This document shows, piece by piece, positions 29,603 through 38,368 of a stretch of 64,000 nt of DNA (positions are counted from its first letter, which is position 1; every line of letters starts with the position of its first letter). The DNA comes from Pseudomonas sp. GOM7 (GTDB taxonomy: Bacteria > Pseudomonadota > Gammaproteobacteria > Pseudomonadales > Pseudomonadaceae): NCBI RefSeq assembly GCF_026723825.1, contig NZ_CP113519.1, positions 1,550,001-1,614,000 on the forward strand, given 5' to 3'. The notes under the pieces were generated by a model. That model was not told the origin of the DNA. It did no database searches and saw nothing but the letters and a program-made list of their open reading frames with translations. A program made the translations under genes and the position numbers.

Positions 29603-29809
29603 TCAGTCGCGCTCGCGGCGTTCGATGGCATCCAGCGCGCCGGCGCAGGCCGGGCACAGGCAGGCCTGGTCGCGTTGCTCGGGCGTCAGGCGCTGCAGCG
29701 CGGCCGGGTCGATCTGAGCGTCGAAGCACCAGCAGGGTTCGTCGCTGCGGCCTGCCGCGACGCTGCACTGGTTGGGCTTGCCGCACAGGGGGCAGCGTTC
29801 GCTATCCAT
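29603..29809 (-). CDS. Cysteine-rich CWC family protein
   Basis: A 68-residue protein with paired cysteines, CPLCGKPNQC and CWCF, then CLCPAC, the pattern of the CWC domain family that probably binds a metal. Function unknown. ATG 29809 overlaps the stop codon of the upstream diguanylate cyclase by one base (TGATG), and rsuA follows after four bases; the neighbouring position of CWC and rsuA is frequent in Pseudomonas. Confidence 0.85.
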   Translation of the reverse strand: MDSERCPLCGKPNQCSVAAGRSDEPCWCFDAQIDPAALQRLTPEQRDQACLCPACAGALDAIERRERD

Positions 29810-31275
29810 CAAGGCTCTTCACAGACGCGGTCGCGCCCGGCCTGTTTGGCGCGATACAGGGCGCGGTCGGTGCGGCCGAGCAGGGTGTGCAGGCTCTCGC
29901 CCGCTTGCCACTGGCTGAGGCCGAGGCTGACGGTGACCTGCAGCCTTTCGCCGTCCACCGGGTAGCGCTGTTCGGCGCAGTGCTGGCGCAATTTTTCGGC
30001 CAGCTCATGGGCGGTCTGATGCTCGGTGTTCTTCAGCAGCAGGATGAATTCCTCACCACCCCAGCGGCAGAGGATATCGGACTGGCGCAGCGCGCCGCGC
30101 AACTGCTCGGCGAAGCGGCGCAGCACCTCGTCACCGGCCAGGTGGCCATGCTGGTCGTTGATCTGCTTGAAGTTGTCCAGATCCAGCAGCACCGCGCACA
30201 GCGGGCTGTTGTCGAGTTGCGCCTCCTGCAGGGCCTTTTCGGCGAGGATGTCGAAGCCACGACGGTTGGGCAGCTCGGTGAGGGCGTCGGTGGTGGCCAG
30301 GGCGGCGATGCGTTGCTGGTAGCGGCGGATCACCAGGCTCACCAGGGTGAGCACGATGACGGTGACCAGCAGGCACAGCAGCAGGTTGAGGTAGAGCCCC
30401 TGGCGGATGCCGACCAGGGCCTTGTCGTGCTTGTCGACGAACAGGTACCACTCCAGTTCGGGAATGTAGCGCACGTTGAGAAAATGCTCGCGGCCATGCT
30501 CCTGATACTCGAAGCGGCCGCTCTGCGGTGTCGGTAGCTTTTCCATCAGGCCAGCCAGGCCAGGGATATCCGCCAGCGATTCGCCGACCTTGGCGCCCAG
30601 CGGCCCACCCTGGGCGCCGGTGAGGGTGATGCGCCCTGTGGTGTCGACGAAGTAGACGCTGCGCTCGTAGCGCTGCTGGTATTCGTCGATCAGCTTGACC
30701 ACGGCGTCGACGGCCAGGCCGACGCCAGTGGCGCCGATGAAGTTGCCGTCGTAGTCGAGCACCTTGTAGTTGATGAAGATGGTCAGGCGGTCGGCGTTGG
30801 CCATGTCGACGTCGACGTTGATCTCGTAGGGTTCCGGCTGCATGCGCAGGCGGTAGTACCAGACGTCGCGCGGCTCGCTCGGCTTGACCTGTTTCAGCAC
30901 GCCCTTGGATTGGTAGTAGGTGCTGGTTCTGTCGGAAACGAAGAAGCTGGTGAAGGCGCCGTAGTGTTCCTGCACTTCGCGCAGGTAGCGGGTCATCTGC
31001 TCGCTGTCCTGCTCGCCGGCCAGCACCCAGTCGCGCAGGAAGGTGTCGCGGGCCATCATCGAGGAGATGAGAATGGGGCGTACCAGATCCTTCTGGATTT
31101 CCGAGTAGACGGTGTCGGAGGTCAGCGGCAGCTCGGTGTTGATGATGCTGTCGCGGATCGAGTCACGCGAGGCGTAGTAGCTGAGCAAGGACGTGGTGAG
31201 AAAGCCACTGCCGAGCAGAAACAGGAGCAGCAGCACCAGCGAGGTTTGCGTGTGCCGTTTGGAGCGCAGCAGCAT
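29809..31275 (-). CDS. Membrane diguanylate cyclase with periplasmic sensor
   Basis: A 488-residue inner-membrane enzyme making cyclic-di-GMP from two GTP. A helix near 10-35 is followed by about 255 periplasmic residues of dCache/PAS-like type (DYDGNFIGATGVGLAVD is characteristic), a second helix near 300-320, and a GGDEF domain with active GGEEF near residue 402. An RxxD inhibitory site (RQSD) lies five residues before it, so product inhibition is likely. ATG 31275 follows GGA by eight bases. Ligand unknown. Confidence 0.9.
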   Translation of the reverse strand: MLLRSKRHTQTSLVLLLLFLLGSGFLTTSLLSYYASRDSIRDSIINTELPLTSDTVYSEIQKDLVRPILISSMMARDTFLRDWVLAGEQDSEQMTRYLREVQEHYGAFTSFFVSDRTSTYYQSKGVLKQVKPSEPRDVWYYRLRMQPEPYEINVDVDMANADRLTIFINYKVLDYDGNFIGATGVGLAVDAVVKLIDEYQQRYERSVYFVDTTGRITLTGAQGGPLGAKVGESLADIPGLAGLMEKLPTPQSGRFEYQEHGREHFLNVRYIPELEWYLFVDKHDKALVGIRQGLYLNLLLCLLVTVIVLTLVSLVIRRYQQRIAALATTDALTELPNRRGFDILAEKALQEAQLDNSPLCAVLLDLDNFKQINDQHGHLAGDEVLRRFAEQLRGALRQSDILCRWGGEEFILLLKNTEHQTAHELAEKLRQHCAEQRYPVDGERLQVTVSLGLSQWQAGESLHTLLGRTDRALYRAKQAGRDRVCEEP

Positions 31276-31361
31276 CGTTGAGTCCGTCAACGGGGAATGG
31301 CGTGATGCTAGCTTGTCAGGCAGGCCAAGCGCCAGTTGTGATCACAATTTATGGCCGTCAT

Positions 31362-31411
31362 GTAGCCCGGATGCAATCCGGGAGGTGCTTCCCGGATTGC
31401 ATCCCGGCTTC
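31362..31411. repeat. REP pair (AGCCCGGATGCAATCCGGG class)
   Basis: One full palindrome at 31362-31382 and a facing, slightly altered copy to about 31411, immediately after the carboxylase stop codon region and before the divergent-looking cyclase leader. Confidence 0.85.
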
Positions 31412-31425
31412 CCTGTAGCCGTGCT

Positions 31426-34400
31426 TCAGGCTTCTTCCAGTATCACCACGCGCTGCCCGGCGCGTACGGGCGAGCCCGGTTGCACGCGCACTTCGCGCAC
31501 GGTGCCGGCCATGGGCGCGGTGAGTGGAATCTCCATCTTCATCGACTCGAGGATCACCAGCACGTCGCCAGCCTGCACCTGGGCGCCGGCTTCCACCTGC
31601 ACTTGCCAGAGGTTGCCGGCCACATGGCTTTCGATGGCGTGCTGGCCGGCCGCGAGCGGGGCGTCTTCGCCTTGTTCGGGGGCGGCTTCCTCCACCTCGA
31701 AATGTGCCTGGCCACTGTCGATCCAGCGTTGGCGTTCGGCATCGAAGGCCGCGCGCTGCTGCTGGCGGAAGGCAGCGATGCCATCGGCTTCGTCATCGAG
31801 GAACTGCTGGTAGTCGGTCAGGGCCAGCTCGCTGTGTTCGATGCGCAATGGGTAGCGGCCCAGCGGGAAGTCGCGGCGGATGCGCAGCAGTTCCTCTGCC
31901 GATACCGGGTAGAAACGAATCTGGTCGAAGAAGCGCAGCAACCAGGGTTTGCCATCGAAGGCCTCCACTTCGCGGTAGCGGTTCCACATCTGCAGGGTGC
32001 GGCCAACGAACTGGTAGCCACCCGGGCCTTCCATGCCGTACACGCACATGTAGGCGCCGCCGATGCCGACGGAGTTCTCCGCCGTCCAGGTGCGCGCCGG
32101 GTTGTACTTGGTGGTGACCAGGCGGTGGCGCGGGTCGAGCGGCGTGGCTACCGGCGCGCCGAGGTAGACGTCGCCCAGGCCCATGACCAGGTAGCTGGCG
32201 TCGAACACCGTGCGGTACACCTCGTCCAGATTCGGCAGGTCGTTGATGCGGCGGATGAACTCCAGGTTGCTCGGGCACCAGGGCGCGTCCTTGCGCACTG
32301 TGGTCATGTACTTGTCGATGGCTAGCTGGCAGGCCGGGTCGCCCCAGGACAACGGCAGGTGGACGATACGCGACGGCACCTTGAGGTCGCGCGCGGCGCA
32401 GACGGCATCCCACTCGCCGGCGACGATATCGAGCAGCGTCTGCAGGGCCAGGGTTTCCGGTTGGTAGTGCACCTGCAGCGAGCGGATGCCGGGGGTGAGG
32501 TCGATCACGCCGTCCAGTTGCTTGGCCTCCAGCGCCTGCATCAGCGCATGGCCACGGAAGCGCAGCACCAGGTCGAGTTCCGGCTGGCCGATTTCCAGCA
32601 GCAGGTGGGTGTCGCCGGACAGGCGCGCCACCAGGCGGGTGTCGGCTTGGCCGATATCCAGCACGATGGGGGAAGCCAACGCCGAACGGCTCCCTCTCCC
32701 ATTTATGGGAGAGGGTTGGGGAGAGGGGCTTTGGGCGTTTTCAAGAACCCTCTCCCCCGGCCCCTCGGCTTGAGCGTCCTGCGTCGCCCTACCTCCTGCA
32801 TCCATGCAGTCGTCTCCCGCAAGCGGGAGAGGGGAGACAAGCGCGAGTTCGGTGTATTCGCGTGCATCGCTTTGCGCCAATTCCCGCGCCTTGGCGATAT
32901 CCACCGGCACGAAGCGCACCTTGTCGCCGGCCTTGAGTTGGCCGAGCTGCCACAGGTCGGCCTCGATGATGGTCACCAGGCAGACGAAGCCGCCGAGGCT
33001 GGGGCCATCCGGGCCGAGGATCACCGGCATGTCGCCGGTAAAATCCACCGCGCCGATGGCGTAGGGGTTGTCGTGGATATTGGAGGGGTGCAGGCCGGCT
33101 TCGCCGCCGCTGTCGCGCACCCATTCCGGTTTCGGCCCGATCAAACGCACGCCGGTGCGGCTGGAGTTGAAGTGCACCTCCCAGTCGGTGGTGAGGAAGC
33201 TGTCGACATAGCCGGGCGTGAAGTATTCCGGCGCACCATGCGGGCCGTAGATCACCCGCAGTTCGCGTACCGCCGGCAGGGCCGGGCAAAGCTCGGCGGG
33301 CAGTTGCGCGCCGCTGCTGGTATCGCTCAGCGGCAGCAGGTGCAGCACATCCCCGGCGCGCAGGGCGCGGCCGCCATGGCCACCGAATTGGCCGAGGGTG
33401 AAGGTGCTCTTGCTGCCCAGGTAGTCCGGCACCTGGATGCCGCCGCGAACGCTCAGGTAGCTGCGTGCGCCGGCACCATTGATGGTGCCGAGTGCCAGGG
33501 TGCTGCCGGCTGCGATCAGCAGCGCGGTATTCAGCGGCTGGGCGACGCCATCGAGGCTGACGGGTATCTCGGCGCCGGTAACAGCGACCACGGCGTCGGT
33601 GTTGAAGCGCAGCGTGGGGCCGCTCATGGTGATTTCCAGGCCGGCGGCGCCCTCTTCATTGCCGAGCAGACGGTTGCCCAGGCGCAGGGCGCGGTCGTCC
33701 ATCGGCCCGGACGGCGGCACGCCCACTGCCCAGTAACCGAGGCGGCCGGGGTAGTCCTGCACGGTGGTCTGGGTGCCGGCACTCAGTACCTCGAAGGTGG
33801 TCGCCTGGTAGACGAGATTTTCCAGGCAGCGCGTCCAGGGATGGCCGCAGGCGAAGGGGGCATCGGCCAGGATCTGGCGCAGGTAGTCGCGGTTGCATTC
33901 CACGCCGTACAGCAGCGAGTCGGCCAGGGCCTTGTCCAGTGCGGCGCTGGCCTGCTCGCGGGTTGGTGCCCAGGTGATCAGCTTGGCGATCATCGGGTCG
34001 AAGTAGGGCGGAATCTCGCAGCCTGCTTCGACCCAGGTGTCGATACGCAGGGCCTTGCCGTCGGCTTCGGGAAACTGCACGGCGGTGAGCAGGCCGGGGC
34101 TGGGTTGGAAATCACGGCCCGGATCTTCGGCGTATAGCCGTGCCTGGATGGCATGACCGCTGGGTTGCAGGGTGACAGCCAGTTCGCTTAGCGGCGCCAG
34201 GTCGCCGGCGGCCAGTTCGATCATCCAGCGCACCAGGTCGACGCCCCAGACCTGTTCGGTAACGCCGTGCTCGACCTGCAGGCGGGTGTTCACTTCGAGG
34301 AAGTAGAAGCGCTGCGCCTCGCTGTCATAGACGAACTCGACGGTGCCGGCGCTGCGGTAATTCACCGCCTTGGCCAGTTTGATCGCCGCGGCGCAGAGTT

Positions 34401-35157
34401 CGTCGGCCATGCCGGCGGGCAGGTTGGGTGCCGGGGTTTCTTCCAGCACCTTCTGGTTGCGCCGTTGTACCGAGCAGTCGCGCACGCCGAGGGCGAGCAC
34501 TTCGCCCTGGCCGTCGCCGAACACCTGTACTTCCAGATGGCGGGCACGCTGGATGTACTTCTCGATAAATACGCCGCTGTCGCTGAAGTTGTTCTGCCCC
34601 AGGCGCTTGACTGCCTCGAAGGCTTCGCTCAGTTCCGCTGCCGAACGGCATACACGCATGCCGATGCCGCCGCCACCCGCGGTGCTTTTCAGCATCACCG
34701 GGTAGCCGACCTGTTCGCCTGCGACCAGCGCGGCGTTGAGGTTTTCCAGCAGCTCGGTGCCTTCGAGCATGGGCACGCCATGCTGCTTGGCCAGGGCGCG
34801 GGCGGTGTGCTTGAGGCCGAACACGCGCAACTGCTCGGGCGTCGGGCCGACGAAGGCGATGCCGGCCGCTTCGCAGGCTTCGGCGAAGGCGGCGTTTTCG
34901 GAGAGAAAGCCGTAGCCGGGGTGGATGGCTTTTGCGCCGGCCTGTTTGGCGGCGGCGAGGATCTTGTCGACCACCAGATAGGTCTGTGCAGCCGGGCCGT
35001 CGCCGAGGGAGAAGGCTTCATCAGCTTGCTGGATATGCAGGCTGGCCACGTCCGCTTCGGAATACACGGCCACGCCGCCGACGTTCAGTTCACGCAGGGT
35101 GCGCAGGATGCGGCAGGCAATGGCGCCACGGTTGGCGATCAGGAGTTTGTCGAACAT
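31426..35157 (-). CDS. Guanidine carboxylase (annotated in many genomes as urea carboxylase)
   Basis: A 1243-residue biotin enzyme. Order: biotin carboxylase with ATP-grasp (about 1-450; KSTAGGGGIGMRV), AHS2/KipA-like domain (about 480-770), AHS1/KipI-like domain (about 825-1030), and a biotinyl domain with the target lysine K1207 in ESMKMEIP. Members under guanidine riboswitches carboxylate guanidine rather than urea; the product is deiminated by DUF1989 proteins, encoded just upstream. Residues about 772-823 do not belong to the family: they are encoded by an intergenic-type repeat read in frame, accounting for the excess over the usual ~1200. Start: MFDKLLIANRGAIA at 35157; ATG 35163 is equally near GAGG. 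Fourth gene of a riboswitch-led operon. Confidence 0.88.
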   Translation of the reverse strand: MFDKLLIANRGAIACRILRTLRELNVGGVAVYSEADVASLHIQQADEAFSLGDGPAAQTYLVVDKILAAAKQAGAKAIHPGYGFLSENAAFAEACEAAGIAFVGPTPEQLRVFGLKHTARALAKQHGVPMLEGTELLENLNAALVAGEQVGYPVMLKSTAGGGGIGMRVCRSAAELSEAFEAVKRLGQNNFSDSGVFIEKYIQRARHLEVQVFGDGQGEVLALGVRDCSVQRRNQKVLEETPAPNLPAGMADELCAAAIKLAKAVNYRSAGTVEFVYDSEAQRFYFLEVNTRLQVEHGVTEQVWGVDLVRWMIELAAGDLAPLSELAVTLQPSGHAIQARLYAEDPGRDFQPSPGLLTAVQFPEADGKALRIDTWVEAGCEIPPYFDPMIAKLITWAPTREQASAALDKALADSLLYGVECNRDYLRQILADAPFACGHPWTRCLENLVYQATTFEVLSAGTQTTVQDYPGRLGYWAVGVPPSGPMDDRALRLGNRLLGNEEGAAGLEITMSGPTLRFNTDAVVAVTGAEIPVSLDGVAQPLNTALLIAAGSTLALGTINGAGARSYLSVRGGIQVPDYLGSKSTFTLGQFGGHGGRALRAGDVLHLLPLSDTSSGAQLPAELCPALPAVRELRVIYGPHGAPEYFTPGYVDSFLTTDWEVHFNSSRTGVRLIGPKPEWVRDSGGEAGLHPSNIHDNPYAIGAVDFTGDMPVILGPDGPSLGGFVCLVTIIEADLWQLGQLKAGDKVRFVPVDIAKARELAQSDAREYTELALVSPLPLAGDDCMDAGGRATQDAQAEGPGERVLENAQSPSPQPSPINGRGSRSALASPIVLDIGQADTRLVARLSGDTHLLLEIGQPELDLVLRFRGHALMQALEAKQLDGVIDLTPGIRSLQVHYQPETLALQTLLDIVAGEWDAVCAARDLKVPSRIVHLPLSWGDPACQLAIDKYMTTVRKDAPWCPSNLEFIRRINDLPNLDEVYRTVFDASYLVMGLGDVYLGAPVATPLDPRHRLVTTKYNPARTWTAENSVGIGGAYMCVYGMEGPGGYQFVGRTLQMWNRYREVEAFDGKPWLLRFFDQIRFYPVSAEELLRIRRDFPLGRYPLRIEHSELALTDYQQFLDDEADGIAAFRQQQRAAFDAERQRWIDSGQAHFEVEEAAPEQGEDAPLAAGQHAIESHVAGNLWQVQVEAGAQVQAGDVLVILESMKMEIPLTAPMAGTVREVRVQPGSPVRAGQRVVILEEA
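32690..32842. repeat. CCTCTCCC-type repeat inserted in frame in the carboxylase gene
   Basis: Same family as the repeat at 14425-14517: arms CCCTCTCCC/GGGAGAGGG at about 32692-32729 and CTCCCGCAAGCGGGAGAG at about 32814-32831. It encodes the linker between the AHS2 and AHS1 domains (PLPLAG...SPSPQPSPINGRG) without a stop or frameshift. A 48-bp foreign segment (32766-32813) interrupts it and keeps the frame because 48 is a multiple of three. Confidence 0.9.
32766..32813. repeat. 48-bp element nested in the CCTCTCCC repeat (copy A)
   Basis: Starts CGGCTTGAGCGTCCTGCG and ends CTCCTGCATCCATGCAGTCG. Absent from the sister repeat at 14425-14517, which runs straight through this point. It matches copy B at 40521-40568 at 41 of 48 positions. 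Confidence 0.85.
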
Positions 35158-35295
35158 CTTCATTGACCCTCGAAGGGCGTGGCGGGCCGTCCCGCCGTCA
35201 TTCGTCGTGTGCCACGGTCGTCCGCAGCGAGCGGCAAGCCTCAAGCTACAAGCGGCAAGAGGGTTGCGTGTGTAGAAGCGGCCGGGCGCCGTACC

Positions 35296-35351
35296 GCTTG
35301 CAGCTTGTGGCTTGCAGCTTGTGGCTTGCAGCTTGTGGCTTGCAGCTTGCG
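35296..35351. repeat. Four tandem 14-bp repeats
   Basis: Unit GCTTGCAGCTTGTG at 35296, 35310, 35324 and 35338 (last copy ends GCG). Related AGCTTCAAGC-type sequence extends left to about 35226. Lies in the gap of about 195 bases between the carboxylase and the DUF1989 gene. Confidence 0.9.
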
Positions 35352-35357
35352 GCTGCT

Positions 35358-35993
35358 CTATTTCCACACCAGCACTTCGGCCGGAGTCGGGTTCCAGCCG
35401 TTGCAGGGGTTGTTCAGTTGCGGGCAGTTGGAGATCAGCACGATCACGTCGACCTCGGCTTTGAGCTCCACATACTTGCCTGGCGCGGAGATGCCGTCCT
35501 CGAAGGTCAGGCCGCCCTCCGGAGTTACGGGAACGTTCATGAAGAAGTTGATGTTGGCGCCGATGTCGCGCTTGCTCAGGCGGCCGTCGTGCAGGCTGGC
35601 GCGCAGGAAGTTGTCGCGGCAGCTATGCATGTAGCGCTTGTCCAGGGCATAGCGCACGGTGTTGCTCTCCTGCGCGCAGGCGCCGCCCAGGGTGTCGTGG
35701 CGGCCGCAGGTGTCGGCGACTATGGTCAGCAGCGGGTTGCCGAGGTTGGAGTAGAGCACCGTGCCGGTGGTCAGGTAGACCTTGTTCTGCTTGCGCAGGG
35801 TGCGCTGCGGGTCGAAGCGCTCGCGTGGGTTCCTGGCGGCGAAGAACAGGGTGTCGATCGCCTGGTTGCCTTCCAGGTCATGCAGGCGCAGGTTCTGCCC
35901 GGCCTTGACCTCGAACAGGTAGGGCTCGCCCGCCGGGATGGTGTGGCGGAATGCGGCGGTTTCGGGGTGCAGGTTGCTTGCGGTCAGGCTCAT
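35358..35993 (-). CDS. DUF1989 protein, carboxyguanidine deiminase-type subunit
   Basis: A 211-residue protein of the family formerly named urea carboxylase-associated. In guanidine pathways two such subunits (CgdA and CgdB) form an enzyme that deiminates carboxyguanidine to allophanate. Visible conserved residues: [19 protein letters not shown] and [12 protein letters not shown], with cysteines and histidines that may bind metal. ATG 35993 follows GAGGATG. It starts ten bases after the stop of its paralogue. Which of CgdA or CgdB it corresponds to is not decided here. Confidence 0.85.
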   Translation of the reverse strand: MSLTASNLHPETAAFRHTIPAGEPYLFEVKAGQNLRLHDLEGNQAIDTLFFAARNPRERFDPQRTLRKQNKVYLTTGTVLYSNLGNPLLTIVADTCGRHDTLGGACAQESNTVRYALDKRYMHSCRDNFLRASLHDGRLSKRDIGANINFFMNVPVTPEGGLTFEDGISAPGKYVELKAEVDVIVLISNCPQLNNPCNGWNPTPAEVLVWK

Positions 35994-36003
35994 GTCGGCA
36001 TCC

Positions 36004-36732
36004 TCACAGGTACTGGCGTTCGGTGTTGTGGAAGGCGCGGCCGTTTTCCGGGCGCGAAGTGCGGCACAGCACGCTGATGCCGTCGCTGTCGACCCTGCTC
36101 CAGCGCAGGTGCACCGGCTTGGGCGCGTACTGCGGGTTGGGATCCATCGGGTGCTGCAGGGCGGTGAGCACCACCAGGCAGTCCATCGGCGCGTACAGTT
36201 CGATGTAGTCGCCGGCCTTGCTGTTATCCGGCTGGAAGTGGAAGGTGCCGTCGGCGTCCACATCCACACGGCTGAACAGGTTGAGGTTCATCAGCAGATC
36301 CTGCAGGTTCAGGTTCCACTTGCCCATTTCCACCAGCAGGTTGTCCATGCCGTTGCGGAAGAAGCCGTTGCGCAATTCCTGATAGCGGCCCTGGCCGTAC
36401 TTCTCCAGCACCTCTTCGGCATTGAGCACGCCGCCGAAGCTGTCGTGCCAGCCGCAGGTGTCGGCGGTGATGGCGGCCAGTACCTTGCCCATGTCCGAGT
36501 ACAGGCAGTGGCCGACGGTGAGCTTGGCGGTGTGCTGGCCCTTGAGGGTGTCCGGCAGGTTCAGGCGCTCGCTTTTCTCAGCCGCGTTGAACAACAGCAG
36601 GCTGACGTTGGCGCCGCCTTCGATATCGGTGATGCGCAGCAACTGGCCACGCTTGAGCACGAAGGAGGTGTGGCCGCCGCCGGGGACGGTTTCTTCGTAC
36701 AGGGTTGGGCGCAGGGTGAGGGCAGTTGTCAT
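36004..36732 (-). CDS. DUF1989 protein, second carboxyguanidine deiminase-type subunit
   Basis: A 242-residue paralogue of the next gene. It shares [13 protein letters not shown] with the partner's [10 protein letters not shown] and has [14 protein letters not shown] near the middle. The partner's second cysteine block HSCRDNF is replaced by RNGFFRNG, so the two chains are not equivalent, consistent with a heteromeric enzyme. ATG 36732 is preceded by GAGG. Located between the binding-protein gene and its paralogue in the guanidine-I riboswitch operon. Confidence 0.85.
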   Translation of the reverse strand: MTTALTLRPTLYEETVPGGGHTSFVLKRGQLLRITDIEGGANVSLLLFNAAEKSERLNLPDTLKGQHTAKLTVGHCLYSDMGKVLAAITADTCGWHDSFGGVLNAEEVLEKYGQGRYQELRNGFFRNGMDNLLVEMGKWNLNLQDLLMNLNLFSRVDVDADGTFHFQPDNSKAGDYIELYAPMDCLVVLTALQHPMDPNPQYAPKPVHLRWSRVDSDGISVLCRTSRPENGRAFHNTERQYL

Positions 36733-36800
36733 GGGGACCTCGGGTCAACAGGTGTGCGTCGGGCTCTGGCAGGGAGCCCGATAGTGATTTCTCTTGGGAT

Positions 36801-37868
36801 TCAGAGCTTGCCGTCGACGGCCATCTGCACGTAGCTCGGGTCGAAGCGCAGCTTGATATTGGCGGCATCGCCGGTGCTCACACCGCCTGCGAAGGTCATG
36901 CCGATGGCGTCGGCACTGCGCGCGCCTTCACCGAGGATGCCGTGCTCGAAGCTGAAGTTGGCCACCTTGCTCATGGTCTCGGGCAGGGCCGGGCTGGTGA
37001 CGAAGTCCAGGGTTTCCTTGGGCGTGTAGAACAGCTTGGTGGTTGCCAGTTGCGCCTGGAAGCCGGTCAGGTCGGTGCCGGAGGCCTTGGCCATTTCAGT
37101 CAGGGCTTCGCTGGCTTCGGGCGTGCCGGATTGCATCAGGTCGAGAATCTCGAACCAGGCGCCGACCAGGGCTTTGCCGAAGTCCGGGTTGTCCTTGAGG
37201 GTCTGGGTGTTGACCACCATCATGTCGAGGATCTCGCCGGGGATCTTCGAGGAGTCGAACACCTCGGTGCTGCCCGGCTGGGCCTTGATCTCCGCGAGCA
37301 TGGGGTTCCAGGTGGCGGCAGCCTGCACGCTGGGGGTGGAGTAGGCGGCGATGATGTCGGCGTCGGAGGTGTTCACCACGGTCACGTCACGCTCGCTCAG
37401 GCCGGCGGTTTCCAGGGCGCGGGCGAGGAAGTAGTGGGACACCGACAGCTCCACCAGGTTGACGCGCATACCCTTGATATCGGCCAGGGTCTTGCCTTCG
37501 CCCTTGATCAGCAGGCCGTCGTTGCCGTTGGAGTAATCGCCGACGATCAGCGCGGTGCTGTCCACGCCACCGGCGGCGGGGATGGTCAGGGCATCCATGT
37601 TGGTCATGGTGCAGCCGTCGAACTGGCCGACGCTGTACTGGTTGATGGATTCGACGTAGTCGTTGAGCTGCACCACATCGATGTCGATGCCGTACTTCTT
37701 CGCCCATTTGTCGATGATGCCGGAGGTGCTGGCATGGCCCCAGGGCATCCAGCCGGCGTAGAGCGTCCAGCAGACGCTGAAGCTGTCTTTCTTCTCGGCG
37801 TGAGCGCTGAAGCTGAGCACCGCGGCCAGGCCGGCGGCGGCGAAGGAGAGCAGACGGTACTTGCGCAT
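36801..37868 (-). CDS. Guanidine-regulated ABC transporter substrate-binding protein (NMT1/TauA-like)
   Basis: A 355-residue periplasmic protein. The signal peptide ends after SFSAHA (about residue 24). The mature part begins with a nitrate/taurine/thiamine-precursor binding fold (LYAGWMPWGHASTSGI, NQYSVGQFDGCTMTNMDAL). It is the first gene after a guanidine-I riboswitch; its permease and ATPase are encoded 3 kb away under a second guanidine-I riboswitch. The complex probably imports guanidine or a guanidino compound; that is inferred from context. ATG 37868 is six bases after GGAGG. Confidence 0.88.
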   Translation of the reverse strand: MRKYRLLSFAAAGLAAVLSFSAHAEKKDSFSVCWTLYAGWMPWGHASTSGIIDKWAKKYGIDIDVVQLNDYVESINQYSVGQFDGCTMTNMDALTIPAAGGVDSTALIVGDYSNGNDGLLIKGEGKTLADIKGMRVNLVELSVSHYFLARALETAGLSERDVTVVNTSDADIIAAYSTPSVQAAATWNPMLAEIKAQPGSTEVFDSSKIPGEILDMMVVNTQTLKDNPDFGKALVGAWFEILDLMQSGTPEASEALTEMAKASGTDLTGFQAQLATTKLFYTPKETLDFVTSPALPETMSKVANFSFEHGILGEGARSADAIGMTFAGGVSTGDAANIKLRFDPSYVQMAVDGKL

Positions 37869-37934
37869 TGGAACCTCCAGTCGTGATGAGTGCGGGCAGG
37901 AGTCGCGGCACGTTCCGAATGGTGCGGAAGGCGC

Positions 37935-38030
37935 GTTCTCCCGGGCTTTTATCCCGCCGTGTAACCTCACTGGAGGTCGATGACTCTCGGACCAGTCACC
38001 CGCCTGCGCGGATCGGAACCCTAGTCATCC
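37935..38030 (-). promoter_or_regulatory. Guanidine-I (ykkC) riboswitch 1
   Basis: The minus strand carries the conserved blocks of the guanidine-I aptamer in order: CTAGGGTTCCG (38024-38014), CTGGTCCGAGAG (37995-37984), and ACACGGCGGGATAAAAGCCC with GGGAGA (37962-37937). It lies about 70 bases upstream of the binding-protein start. Guanidine binding normally turns such genes on. Confidence 0.93.
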
Positions 38031-38302
38031 ATTTCGCAAATTGTGGTGCCGCGATTCCGGGAAGACCCGGCTAAAACCTGCACGCTCAGGTCTTAGCGAA
38101 TTGCGTGCCAGCTCGTCACAGCCCATGAATGGGAGGCTTGGCAAGGGTGTCGGGGGAATTCGTGCCGCCTGATGGGGCCTTTGAGGTGCGTATTGCACCG
38201 TTCGGGGGCGATTCTTCGCTGTGGCAGGGGCTCTGGGGGCGTCATGGCGGTGGCATGGAAATCGCTATCCACCCTGTTGCAGAGGCGGCCTTGCTGCCGC
38301 CC

Positions 38303-38342
38303 TCGGGACGACCCGACCCGCTGCTCGTCTGGACGACCAGGT
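38303..38342 (+). promoter_or_regulatory. Guanidine-II (mini-ykkC) riboswitch
   Basis: Two short hairpins with identical ACGA loops: TCGGG-ACGA-CCCGA at 38303-38316 and CTGG-ACGA-CCAG at 38329-38340. Paired GC-rich stems capped by ACGR loops, close to a ribosome site, define the guanidine-II class, whose loops kiss when guanidine binds. The AGGGAG site and ATG 38369 follow about 15 to 27 bases later. Confidence 0.85.
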
Positions 38343-38368
38343 AACTCACTTGTTCAAGGGAGATTGCC

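Noticed and set aside
35296..35351. CRISPR-like array
   Set aside because: The units are contiguous 14-mers without spacers, and no cas gene is nearby.
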